Shown here piece by piece: positions 1 through 8,652 of a stretch of 64,000 nucleotides of DNA (the first letter of the stretch is position 1; every line of letters begins with the position of its first letter). The DNA comes from an uncultured bacterium. Lineage in GTDB: Bacteria; Bacillota; Clostridia; TANB77; CAG-508. The translations under genes were made by a program, and so were the position numbers. The stretch spans positions 215,052 to 279,051 of the forward strand of contig CAJMRY010000003.1 in the NCBI GenBank assembly GCA_905215935.1. The letters run 5' to 3'. The notes under the pieces are model-generated. The model did not search any database, was not told the origin of the DNA, and worked only from the letters and a program-made list of their open reading frames with translations.

Positions 1-13
1 ATCTTTTTATAAA

Positions 14-1198
14 TTATATTCTTTTATACACTCTTGATAATCCAATTCTATAAATAACACTTCTAATATAAAAATCAACAAAATTTGAAATTCCAAAAAT
101 AAACAAATTAATATCACTATTATTAAACATTAAACATAATATAACTCGTACAAAAGCCCCCATAAATGATCCTACCAACATAATTTTAGGTTTTCCTTGA
201 ATAATTAAAAGAGTTTGATATGTAACATATAAATACAATCCAAACATTCCTAAAGAATAAAAAATTATATATGGAAAACATTGGGTAATAGGCAAACTAC
301 CATGTGATATTATTAATATTAATGCTCCTAATATATAATCAAGTATTATAATTATCCCAAAACATTTATTTTTCATCATAACGCAATTTTTATATTGTTC
401 ATCTAATGATTTATATTGTGGAAGTTTTATCATTAAAGTAGCTTGGAAAGCACTGGCAACAATCTCTAATTTTAAAATAGTTGAATAACAAATAGTGTGT
501 ATAGAATATTTTTCTGTTCCCATTTTACTTGCAAGTAAACCATAAATCAGAATAAACGTTCTAGATAAAATTCTTTCTAAACATGTCGGAACACCTATTT
601 TAGTAACATTCCTTAATATTGCTTTATTAGGCCAAATAAATTTCAGCTTTAAGTTGTAAAGCATATAAACAATTGATATTAACCATGATACAATAGTTGC
701 AGTAAATAATACTAATAAATTTTTAGTACAAATAAATGCAATAAAGTCTAGAGAAATTAATGATGCATAATACAATATCAAGCTCTTTCTATATAGTTTC
801 AAATTATTTTTTAATCTTACCATTTCAAATATTGCATTAGAAAGTCTTCCTATTGTTAAATACCCAATATAAAGTGCTAAGACACCAGATAATAGCTGTT
901 TTTGAACATTAGTTAAATCAAATAAATTAATAATAATATTTCTTGTAAAAAATATTATTATTCCCAAAAAAAGTCCAATTATTACATTTATAATTAAATA
1001 TGCACTTTCATTTTTTCTATCAGTTCTATAAGTAAAAATACCAATATCACTAATTGATTTCAATATTAAATCAATAGAAAATAAACTACCACAAACTACT
1101 ATTGCATCTATACTTAATGCATTATTAAATGCAGAATCTATGCTGTCTGCAATGCTCATAAAAATAAAACTTATGAGCAAAGATATAAACTCTTTCAT
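14..1198 (-). CDS. MATE-like multidrug/lipid exporter family membrane protein
   Basis: A 394-residue protein made almost entirely of hydrophobic helices (roughly ten to twelve) with short polar loops and no soluble domain. The G-V-P-T-x-L-E-R stretch near residue 203 sits where MATE/MOP-superfamily flippases begin their second half, so an inner-membrane exporter of that superfamily is the best guess. The substrate cannot be told from sequence. The start ATG follows AGAGGTAG at a suitable distance, and the stop lies 14 bases from the window edge, so the gene is complete. The family call is inference; a polysaccharide-type flippase is the main alternative. Confidence 0.6.
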   Translation of the reverse strand: MKEFISLLISFIFMSIADSIDSAFNNALSIDAIVVCGSLFSIDLILKSISDIGIFTYRTDRKNESAYLIINVIIGLFLGIIIFFTRNIIINLFDLTNVQKQLLSGVLALYIGYLTIGRLSNAIFEMVRLKNNLKLYRKSLILYYASLISLDFIAFICTKNLLVLFTATIVSWLISIVYMLYNLKLKFIWPNKAILRNVTKIGVPTCLERILSRTFILIYGLLASKMGTEKYSIHTICYSTILKLEIVASAFQATLMIKLPQYKSLDEQYKNCVMMKNKCFGIIIILDYILGALILIISHGSLPITQCFPYIIFYSLGMFGLYLYVTYQTLLIIQGKPKIMLVGSFMGAFVRVILCLMFNNSDINLFIFGISNFVDFYIRSVIYRIGLSRVYKRI

Positions 1199-1367
1199 CT
1201 CTACTACCTCTTATATTTTAACATATCAATAATTATTTTATAGTATATAATAAATTACTTACCTTTTATTATTAATTATTTCTTATATTTTTTCATCAAT
1301 TTCTGTCTATTGCTTTTGTTTGTATTGTATTTATTATTTCTAAATACTTGTACTATCAAACTATCTA

Positions 1368-2483
1368 TTATTCATCATTTAAAACATTAGTATACATACT
1401 AATTGGCTCACCTGTATATTCTAGTACTTCTTCTTCCCCTCTTATAGTTCTTAAAACTCCATTTGAAAGTGCTTCCATCTCTTTTTCACCTGGAATAATT
1501 ATAACCTTACCTAAAAATTCTATATATTCTTTCAAAATTGATGTAAAATATTCACTATTTGCAATTGCTCCTGTTAATATAATTGCATCTATATTGCCTC
1601 TAAAATTAACACTATATGAACCAATTTGTTTTGCAATCTGATAAATCATGGCATCTAAAACAAGTTTTGCTTCCTCATCTCCATCTTCTATACGTTTTAC
1701 TATTTTTTTAATATCATTAGTTCCAAGTAAAGATGTTAATCCTCCTTTTTTAGTAACTATGTCGTATATATCATTTTTAGTATATTTACCAGAAAAACAC
1801 ATATTCATTAAAGTTAATGTATTTATACTTCCTGTTCTACTTGTTGTAAATGGACCTTCTCCATTTAATGCATTATTTACATCTACTACTTTTCCTAATT
1901 TATGAGCTCCTATAGTAATTCCGCTTCCTAAATGTACAACAATTAAATTTAGTTCATCATATCTTTTCCCTATACTTTTAGCATATTGATATGCTACTTC
2001 TTTTTGATTTAATGCATGAAAAATTGTGCTACGATGAACTCCTTTTATTCCAGTAATTCTTGATACATCTTGCAATTCATCAACAGTCACTGGATTTACT
2101 GTATATGCTTGTTTTCCATTTACTTTAGCTAGATTATATGCAATTTGAACACCTAAATTAGATTGATGTTTCATTGTATATCCCATCTTCGCATGTTCTA
2201 ACATTTTATCATTTACTTTATATACTCCACCTTTTATAGAAACAAGTCCTCCTGCTCTACCAGAAAAAGCAGTTATTGAATCTAATGAAATTTTATGTTT
2301 TTTTAATGTTTCTAATACCTTTTCTGTTCTATATGGAAGTTCATCAGAAATTTCTGTAAACTTTTTCAAATCATTTTCATCATGATATATACTCTCCTGA
2401 AAAACCATTTCTTCATTATCATATAATGCAATTTTAGTTGAACCAGACCCTGGATTTATTGATAAAATTCTATACTTTTCCAT
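1368..2483 (-). CDS. buk: Butyrate kinase
   Basis: Cytosolic acetokinase-family enzyme that interconverts butyryl phosphate plus ADP with butyrate plus ATP, the last step of one butyrate fermentation route. The 371 residues open with the family phosphate-binding motif ILSINPGSGSTKIAL. They also show FSGRAGG near residue 75, HLGSGITIGAHK near 185 and ALNGEGPFTTSRTGS near 205, as in Buk rather than the longer AckA. Length is close to the usual 355. AAAGGAT precedes the ATG. No phosphotransbutyrylase gene is beside it in this window. No in-phase CGG occurs; the one CGG string spans AGC GGA in the GSG motif. Confidence 0.93.
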   Translation of the reverse strand: MEKYRILSINPGSGSTKIALYDNEEMVFQESIYHDENDLKKFTEISDELPYRTEKVLETLKKHKISLDSITAFSGRAGGLVSIKGGVYKVNDKMLEHAKMGYTMKHQSNLGVQIAYNLAKVNGKQAYTVNPVTVDELQDVSRITGIKGVHRSTIFHALNQKEVAYQYAKSIGKRYDELNLIVVHLGSGITIGAHKLGKVVDVNNALNGEGPFTTSRTGSINTLTLMNMCFSGKYTKNDIYDIVTKKGGLTSLLGTNDIKKIVKRIEDGDEEAKLVLDAMIYQIAKQIGSYSVNFRGNIDAIILTGAIANSEYFTSILKEYIEFLGKVIIIPGEKEMEALSNGVLRTIRGEEEVLEYTGEPISMYTNVLNDE

Positions 2484-2738
2484 ACATTATCCTTTCATAT
2501 TGGTTTGATTTAAAAATAAGAACAAAAGTTATCCTATTTACAACATTTTTCTATTTAAACATCTAAAGTCTGCTTATTTTATTGATACCGTCTTATCTTT
2601 AAAAGTACAATTATTTTATAATAAGAAGTTATCTGGAGTCAAGGAAAATAGACTATTATATCAACATTAAGTTTTAATCTAATCTTTTAAATTTATTCTA
2701 TTTGCAATATTAATACTATTCTAATATGATTAGAAAAA

Positions 2739-2765
2739 CCGATCAGGATATTATCCTAATCGGTA
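2739..2765 (-). terminator. Terminator of the patatin gene
   Basis: A hairpin with two 13-base arms (ACCGATCAGGATA / TATCCTAATCGGT, one mismatch) lies just after the patatin stop codon. It probably ends that transcript and separates it from buk. Confidence 0.6.
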
Positions 2766-2774
2766 AAATGAAAA

Positions 2775-3590
2775 TTATAAAATTTTAGAAAAGAATGTTT
2801 CTATCTGCTCTTTTCCTGTACTCACATATTCATCTAAATGTTTTCCACCTCGATCGAGTACCTTTGCATTTGGATTTTTTATCAGAAGAGAATAATCAGC
2901 TTTCAACCTTTCCTGTTCTGATAAAATCCACCGACATCCCATAAACATTGTTCTTCCAATGGAAACAAAACCTTTTACTTCAGGTTCGGGTACATCGTAA
3001 CCACACGCAACAATCTCAGAGTTATATCTTTTTAAAGACTCTACAGCATAGTTACCACGAGCACCGCCATCAGAGCATAATATTTTATTTCCTTCATCAT
3101 CAATAATAGTTTTACCATTATAAATGATTGGAAGTGCAGAAGTTGCTGCAACAGCATCTCCTGGAGTACACAAGGTGATACAGTATTCCCCCTCAATTGG
3201 TTCATTGGTGAAATACACTTTCCTATTAGCATATACATCATATGCAACCAATTGAATTGGTAATTTGAAATCTGACATTGTAAAGATTTTCTTTTGCATA
3301 CATACTGTATTAATCACATCTCTAATATGGTCATTAGAGAATATACCATATGAGTTCTTCCATCTTGGATGAAAATGAAGCTCATTAAAGCTCTTATAAT
3401 GCTTTTTGAGCAAATATGAAGCTTCTTCTCCATTATACCCTGCTGCAATGAGTATCGCTATAAAAGAACCAGAGCTAATTCCGGAAACCGCTGTAACTTC
3501 AATTTCCATTTCTTCTAAAACCCGAATAAGCTCTGTGAACTGAATCACTTTTGCTCCACCTCCGGATAGTGCTATTGAACATTTTTTCAT
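2775..3590 (-). CDS. Patatin-like phospholipase, probably horizontally acquired
   Basis: Serine lipid acyl hydrolase of the patatin/RssA type, 271 residues. The N-terminal oxyanion loop SGGGAK is near residue 9, the nucleophile elbow SGISSG (G-x-S-x-G) near residue 40 and the catalytic DGG near residue 175, so the Ser-Asp dyad is intact. The start is the ATG behind AGGAGAATTCAT; an upstream in-frame ATG lacks a site. The gene sits alone between two terminators with a palindrome over its promoter. Base and codon use differ from its neighbours: GCG, GGC, TCC and CGA are frequent, and it alone uses in-phase CGG as arginine (3524-3522 and 2933-2931). If CGG were shifted here as elsewhere in the window, translation would stop about 25 codons in. 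Recent transfer is the simplest reading. Confidence 0.85.
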   Translation of the reverse strand: MKKCSIALSGGGAKVIQFTELIRVLEEMEIEVTAVSGISSGSFIAILIAAGYNGEEASYLLKKHYKSFNELHFHPRWKNSYGIFSNDHIRDVINTVCMQKKIFTMSDFKLPIQLVAYDVYANRKVYFTNEPIEGEYCITLCTPGDAVAATSALPIIYNGKTIIDDEGNKILCSDGGARGNYAVESLKRYNSEIVACGYDVPEPEVKGFVSIGRTMFMGCRWILSEQERLKADYSLLIKNPNAKVLDRGGKHLDEYVSTGKEQIETFFSKIL

Positions 3591-3619
3591 ATGAATTCTC
3601 CTTTTCTGTTTAATCATTT

Positions 3620-3648
3620 TGTTACAATATTATAACATTATTGTAACA
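3620..3648 (-). promoter_or_regulatory. Palindromic operator over the patatin promoter
   Basis: A perfect 10-bp inverted repeat TGTTACAATA / TATTGTAACA with a 9-bp spacer lies about 30 bp before the patatin start, and a TATAAT -10 element falls inside it on the minus strand. The shape suits a dimeric repressor. No regulator gene is adjacent. Confidence 0.5.
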
Positions 3649-3666
3649 CATTTCCAGCATTATGTA

Positions 3667-3706
3667 AAATAAGATTACGAAATCTTCATCCCATTTCGTA
3701 ATCTTA
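3667..3706 (-). terminator. Terminator downstream of pgi
   Basis: A perfect 13-bp stem (AAGATTACGAAAT / ATTTCGTAATCTT) follows the pgi stop on the minus strand and is trailed by an AT-rich run. It isolates pgi from the patatin gene. Confidence 0.7.
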
Positions 3707-3717
3707 TCTATTATAGA

Positions 3718-5047
3718 CTATTTTTTCTTACTATCATTTCCATATCCTGGTTTGTCTAATAATTTAAACATATTTGTTTTATACTTTTCTACACCAGGTT
3801 GATTAAAAGGATTTATTCCTAAAAGCATTCCAGAAACAGCACAAGCCTTTTCAAAGAAATATATTAACCCACCTATAGTTTCTGCATTTAATTCATCTAT
3901 ATTAATTAATATATTTGGAACTCCTCCATCAACATGTGCTTTTATAGTTCCTTGCATAGCTTTTTTATTTACAAAAGACAATTTTTTTCCTGCTATATAA
4001 TTAAGTCCATCTAAATCATCTTCATCAGAATTTATTTTTATATCACTTTGACTATGCTCAATATTAATAACTGTTTCAAATAAACTTCTTCTACCCTCTT
4101 GTATATATTGTCCTAAAGAGTGTAAATCTGTTGTAAATTCAGCTCCTGTAGGGAAGATTCCTTTACTTTCTTTTCCTTCACTTTCACCAAAAAGTTGTTT
4201 CCACCATTCTATCATATAATGCATTTTAGGTTCATATGTAACTAATATTTCAATATCTTTATTAGTATTATATAAACAATTCCTTAATACAGCATATTTA
4301 TAACATTCATTATATTTTATATTAGGATCTGAATATTTTTCACATGCAAATTTAGCACCTTGCATTAATTTATCAATATCTATTCCAGCTACTGCAATTG
4401 GTAATAATCCGTACTGCTGTTAATACAGAATATCTTCCTCCTACATTATCTGGAATAACAAAACTTGCGTATTTTTCTTCTGTCGCAAGCTGTTTTAAAG
4501 CACCTTTAGATTTATCTGTTGTAACAAAAATTCTTTTTCTTGCCTCTTTTATTCCATATTTACTTTCTAAAAATTCTCTAAAAAATCTAAAAGCAATTGC
4601 TGGTTCTGTTGTTGTTCCAGATTTTGATATAACATTAATAGATATATCTTTATCTCCTATTACATCAATTAAATCATTTAAATAATTTGGACTTAAGTTA
4701 TTTCCTACATACAATATTTGAGGAGTATTTCTTTGTTCTTTATCTAACATATTATAAAAAGTATTTGTTAAAGATTCTATAACAGCTCTTGCTCCTAAAT
4801 ATGACCCACCTATACCTATTACTAATAATATATCTGATGATTCTTGTATTTTTTTAGCACACTTTTTTATTTTTTCGAATTCTTTCTTATCATAATTTTT
4901 TGGTAAGTCTAACCACCCTAAAAATGCATCTTCTTTATTTGCATCTTCTTGCAATCTATTATGTATTTCCTCTACCCTATATTTGTATAGCATAATAGAT
5001 TTTTCACTCACACTACTATTTTTAAAATCTAGCTTTATATTAGACAT
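3718..5047 (-). CDS. pgi: Glucose-6-phosphate isomerase, read through one CGGA +1 site
   Basis: Cytosolic glycolytic isomerase (glucose 6-phosphate to fructose 6-phosphate). Read straight, the frame meets a stop soon after residue 212. Advancing one extra base at CGGA (4411-4408, after GTA) joins GRYSVLTAV to G-LLPIAVAGID, giving a 442-residue protein, the usual bacterial length. Substrate-loop GGSYLGARA is near residue 82, SKSGTTTEP near 140, HSLGQYIQEG in the second part, and the C-terminal lysine motif VEKYKTNMF is present. Nothing else is degenerate, so I read this as an active gene whose glycine at the junction is encoded by CGGA. ATG follows AAAGGTGTG. It appears monocistronic. Confidence 0.9.
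4408..4411 (-). other. +1 recoding site CGGA in pgi
   Basis: Codon GTA is followed by in-phase CGG; only reading CGGA as one Gly keeps the TAVGLLP motif in frame. Confidence 0.85.
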
Positions 5048-5357
5048 TTAAACTCACACCTTTCTTTTGTATATATGTAACTTAAAACAAACTATTTAAA
5101 ACTAAACATACTAAAACAAAAAACTTAAATTTTCACTTATTATTCTAGTTCATATTAAAGTTACATCTTATTGTTTTTAATTTTATATTAAATATGATTT
5201 CTATGCAATAAAAATATAAAATAAATTAAATTTTATTACTTCATATTTCTGGATAATACTTTAACATTGTATAAATAATCAAAATTTCATATATATAAAT
5301 ATTGTTAGAGACATAATGTTTAACAAAAATAATTTCAAACCACCAATTATTATATGA
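5048..5357. other. AT-rich intergenic stretch
   Basis: The 310 bases between spoIIP and pgi hold no convincing reading frame, RNA or terminator. It must contain the pgi leader and promoter, but no element is clear enough to name. Confidence 0.5.
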
Positions 5358-6515
5358 CTATTTCATAACTTCACTAAGCACCTTTGCTAAATACTTCATA
5401 CTATTATTCGATTGTTCTAATGTATTACCAGTTGCTCCAACTTCAATAATACATGCTGCTTTAGATACATTTTGATTGTATCTTGAATTCCTTACAATTA
5501 TTGGTTTAAAAAGTCCTGGATACATCTCATTTGCTTTTTCTTGAACTTTTATTGCAAATTTTAAATTTTGCACCCAATTATCATGTTCTAATCCAGATCC
5601 GCTACTTCCAATTACAAACATTAATTGTGCAGCATATTCATCACCAATTTTTACTGTTGGAGCATATGAGCTATCTGCAATAGCATCTCTATGTATATCA
5701 ATTACAACATCAAAATCTTTATTTGTTTTTAATAAATTTTGTACTGTTACCAATGAATTACCATATGAACCATTATATGATGGATAATCATGATATGTTG
5801 TATTATGAATTACATTGTATCCATAAGATTTTAGTTTTTTTTCTAATTCAGTTCCAACTCGTGCAACTGAAAAGTTTAAATCTGTTGTTCTAAAATTACC
5901 TGTTTGATTATATTTGCTTGTTTCAGTAGGAGTATAACTTTCACATGTGTGTGTATGGAAAATTAATATATTTTTATTATTAACAGTTACACCATTTGTG
6001 TCTAACATTTCTTCTGTTAATGAGTATTTACTTTCATTTTTTATCTGCACACTATTATGAGTATTAGTATATTTAGTTGGCACATTGCTTGGCAACACTT
6101 CTGTTTCTACGCCTATCGGTACTTTTTTTGCTCTATCTTGCTCTTCTAAATCTTCACTTGATATACTTGATTCATTACTTAGTTCTATAAGTTCTTCACT
6201 AACATATTTTTTTTCTATAGAATTTAGCACTCCTAATTCTTTGGTCAAAGCTAATTTCAATGGTTCTACATAATTATCATTATCTAAATCTCCAATTTCA
6301 TTTTTATTTACTTCTTGTATTGTAGGAATAGTATCATCTAAACAAGAAATAAAAGCCTTTTTGCTTTCTTCTTCTATTTTTGCCATATTAGAAATATTTT
6401 TTTCCTTAAGTCCAGAAAAATATCTAGCAAGAATACTAACCATAATAATAGCTATTCCAATTCTTACTAGATATTTTACCACATCTTTTCTATTTATAAC
6501 TGTTACATTTACCAT
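5358..6515 (-). CDS. spoIIP: Stage II sporulation protein P
   Basis: Peptidoglycan amidase/endopeptidase of the forespore engulfment machinery, working with SpoIID and SpoIIM. The 385 residues carry a single N-terminal membrane anchor (about residues 14-30), a poorly conserved linker rich in Glu/Ser, and the C-terminal amidase-like domain from about residue 180. That domain shows ILIFHTHTCESYTP, VIDIHRDAI and a closing IIEVGATGNT, where the His/Glu residues bind zinc. ATG follows AAAGGAGAAAAAT. It lies 72 bp after hisS and may share its transcript. It is one of five sporulation genes in the window. Confidence 0.9.
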   Translation of the reverse strand: MVNVTVINRKDVVKYLVRIGIAIIMVSILARYFSGLKEKNISNMAKIEEESKKAFISCLDDTIPTIQEVNKNEIGDLDNDNYVEPLKLALTKELGVLNSIEKKYVSEELIELSNESSISSEDLEEQDRAKKVPIGVETEVLPSNVPTKYTNTHNSVQIKNESKYSLTEEMLDTNGVTVNNKNILIFHTHTCESYTPTETSKYNQTGNFRTTDLNFSVARVGTELEKKLKSYGYNVIHNTTYHDYPSYNGSYGNSLVTVQNLLKTNKDFDVVIDIHRDAIADSSYAPTVKIGDEYAAQLMFVIGSSGSGLEHDNWVQNLKFAIKVQEKANEMYPGLFKPIIVRNSRYNQNVSKAACIIEVGATGNTLEQSNNSMKYLAKVLSEVMK

Positions 6516-6587
6516 ATTTTTCTCCTTTGTCTATAAGCTCTTATATATAAATATATGCTTGTACATAAGAGAATATGATAATTTTAG

Positions 6588-7841
6588 TTATTTATTTAAA
6601 TATTTTTTTATCTCATCTACTTCTAATTTTATATTTTCTTCTTTTCCAGAAATCATTTCTTTTATTTTTGCTTCTCCATTTTTTAATTCGTCATCACCAA
6701 TAATTATTATATATTTACTATTTTTCTTATCTGCATATTTAAGTTGTGCTTTCAAACTTTTTCCTGTTATATCTTTTTCTACAAATATATCTGCTTCTCT
6801 TAAGTTTTCCACTAATTTAGTTGCAAATATATTTGCTTCATCACCAATGTATGCAATATATAAAGACATATTTTTATCTTGAACCATATTATCTTTATTG
6901 TATTTTTCATAAACTTCTACTAATCTTTCTACACCCATTGCAAATCCAATAGCAGGAGTATCTATTCCCTCTAACTCTTTTACTAATCCATCATATCTTC
7001 CTCCAGCTAGGACTGTATATCCTTCTTCATCAGAAATAAATTCAAACACAGTTTTTGTATAATAGTCTAATCCTCTTACAATCCCAGGGTCTACTACATA
7101 TTCTATGCCTAATGAATTAAGACTATTTTTTACATTTTCAAAATGTTCTTTACATTCTTCACATAAATAATCTAATATAACTGGTGCACCTAAATTTAAT
7201 TCTTTGCATTTTCTTTCTTTACAATCTAAAATTCTCATTGGATTTTTTTCAAATCTTGTTTTACATGTATCACAATACATATCTAAGTTTGGTCTTATAA
7301 ATTCTTTTAATGCCTCTTGATATTTTTTTCTACATGTAGGACATCCAATACTATTAATTGTTAATTTTACGTTTGGTATATTTAATACTTTAAATATTTT
7401 ACTCGCCATTGTTATAATTTCTACATCAGCTAAATATGATGATGTAGAAAACATTTCGGCACCTATTTGGTGAAACTCTCTAAGTCTTCCTTTTTGAACA
7501 TTTTCATATCTATACATAGCCATGTTATACCAAAGCTTTACAGGTGATGGAAGGCTTGCCATTCCATTTTCTATATAAGATCTAACTACTCCTGCTGTAC
7601 CTTCTGGTCTTAAAGTAATACTTCTTCCGCCTTTATCATCAAATGTATACATTTCTTTTTGCACAACATCTGTAGTATCACCAACACCTCTTTGAAACAA
7701 TTCTGTATTTTCAAATACAGGTACTCTAATTTCTTTAAATCCATAATTTTCAAATATATTTTTTACTTTAGATTCGATATACTGCCATTTATATATTTCG
7801 CTTGGCAATATATCTTTAGTTCCTTTTGGTTTTTGTATCAT
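6588..7841 (-). CDS. hisS: Histidyl-tRNA synthetase
   Basis: Class II synthetase that charges tRNA-His, 417 residues from the chosen start. That ATG (MIQKPKGTKDILP) follows AAGGGGAG, whereas the longer open frame runs back into a repeat. Motif 2 region REFHQIGAE is near residue 118, the histidine motifs GLDYYTKTVFEF near 265 and AGGRYDGL near 285, and the anticodon-binding domain follows. A C-x2-C / C-x2-C zinc-ribbon-like insertion near residues 180-240 is typical of some clostridial HisS. Its leader contains one arm of a large REP-type inverted repeat rather than a T-box. Confidence 0.94.
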   Translation of the reverse strand: MIQKPKGTKDILPSEIYKWQYIESKVKNIFENYGFKEIRVPVFENTELFQRGVGDTTDVVQKEMYTFDDKGGRSITLRPEGTAGVVRSYIENGMASLPSPVKLWYNMAMYRYENVQKGRLREFHQIGAEMFSTSSYLADVEIITMASKIFKVLNIPNVKLTINSIGCPTCRKKYQEALKEFIRPNLDMYCDTCKTRFEKNPMRILDCKERKCKELNLGAPVILDYLCEECKEHFENVKNSLNSLGIEYVVDPGIVRGLDYYTKTVFEFISDEEGYTVLAGGRYDGLVKELEGIDTPAIGFAMGVERLVEVYEKYNKDNMVQDKNMSLYIAYIGDEANIFATKLVENLREADIFVEKDITGKSLKAQLKYADKKNSKYIIIIGDDELKNGEAKIKEMISGKEENIKLEVDEIKKYLNK

Positions 7842-7864
7842 ACTATCTCCCCTTTTTTTTTTGG

Positions 7865-7968
7865 CGAGTGCCAATAGGGACGGGGCATTTTGGCACATTC
7901 TTTAAATATTGTATTAATTTTGTTATTTTATAAAAAGTGCCAAAATGCCCCGTCCCTATTGGCACTCG
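7865..7968. repeat. REP-type inverted repeat pair upstream of hisS
   Basis: Two perfect 32-base inverted copies (7865-7896 and 7937-7968) of a GC-rich element centred on GGGACGGGGC are separated by 40 AT-rich bases. The same core recurs at 17000-17227 and 17655-17712. In RNA the pair would form a long hairpin between the MBL-hydrolase gene and hisS. Confidence 0.85.
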
Positions 7969-7980
7969 TTCATAATAATA

Positions 7981-8635
7981 TTACATATCTCGTCTTTCTT
8001 GTAAATCATAATAAATTGGTTTTTCTTCCTTTATTTTCGTAGACTTTCCATGTCCTGGATAAATAATTGTTTCATCTGGTAAAATAAGAATCTTATTCAT
8101 AATAGAACTTATAATATCATCGAAACAACCTGTTGGCAAATCAGTTCTTCCCCAAGTACCTCTAAATATTGTATCACCTGAAAAAACCAATTTTTCCTTT
8201 TCACAATATAATGAACTTCCTCCATTTGTATGTCCTGGTGTATGAATAACTCTAAATTCTAGCTTTCCGGACATGTATTAAATCTCCATCATCAACTCTA
8301 GAATCTGCCTCTAATTCTTTGGGTGGTTCCATTCCTATATATGAACATAAACTAATATCATCTCTATATAGCCCTTCTGCATCATATCTATGAATTAGTA
8401 TCTTACCACCTTTTTTATCCTTTAAATAATTTACAGCTCCTATGTGATCACCATGACAATGTGTTAAATAAATATATTTTAAATTAGCATCTAAAACATC
8501 TAACATTTCTATAATCTTGTCCGCTTCTGCACCAGGATCTATAACTATTGTTTCTTTTGAATTTTCATCTTGTACTATATAACAATTTGTAGCTTCATTT
8601 AACATTGCTGTTACTTTAATTCTCTTTAGTATCAT
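7981..8635 (-). CDS. MBL-fold hydrolase (glyoxalase II-like), read through one CGGA site
   Basis: Metallo-beta-lactamase fold hydrolase of the small hydroxyacylglutathione-hydrolase-like type, about 217 residues. The metal motif THCHGDHIG is near residue 72, followed by HTPGHT and a final YPGHGKST. Read straight, the frame ends just after HVRKARI. Treating CGGA at 8269-8266 (after GTC) as one Gly gives HVGKLEFRVIHTPGHT and the complete fold. The start is taken as the ATG nine bases after AAGGA; an ATG abutting that site is unlikely. It follows relA by 17 bp, a common clostridial arrangement, so the two are probably cotranscribed. Confidence 0.88.
8266..8269 (-). other. +1 recoding site CGGA in the MBL hydrolase
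   Basis: Preceding codon GTC, the only site here preceded by C. The shift restores GKLEFRVIHTPGHT. Confidence 0.85.
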
Positions 8636-8652
8636 TTTAAACATTCCTTCTT

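Noticed and set aside
5048..5357. Possible small RNA before spoIIP
   Set aside because: Only AT-rich sequence, with no promoter-terminator pair.
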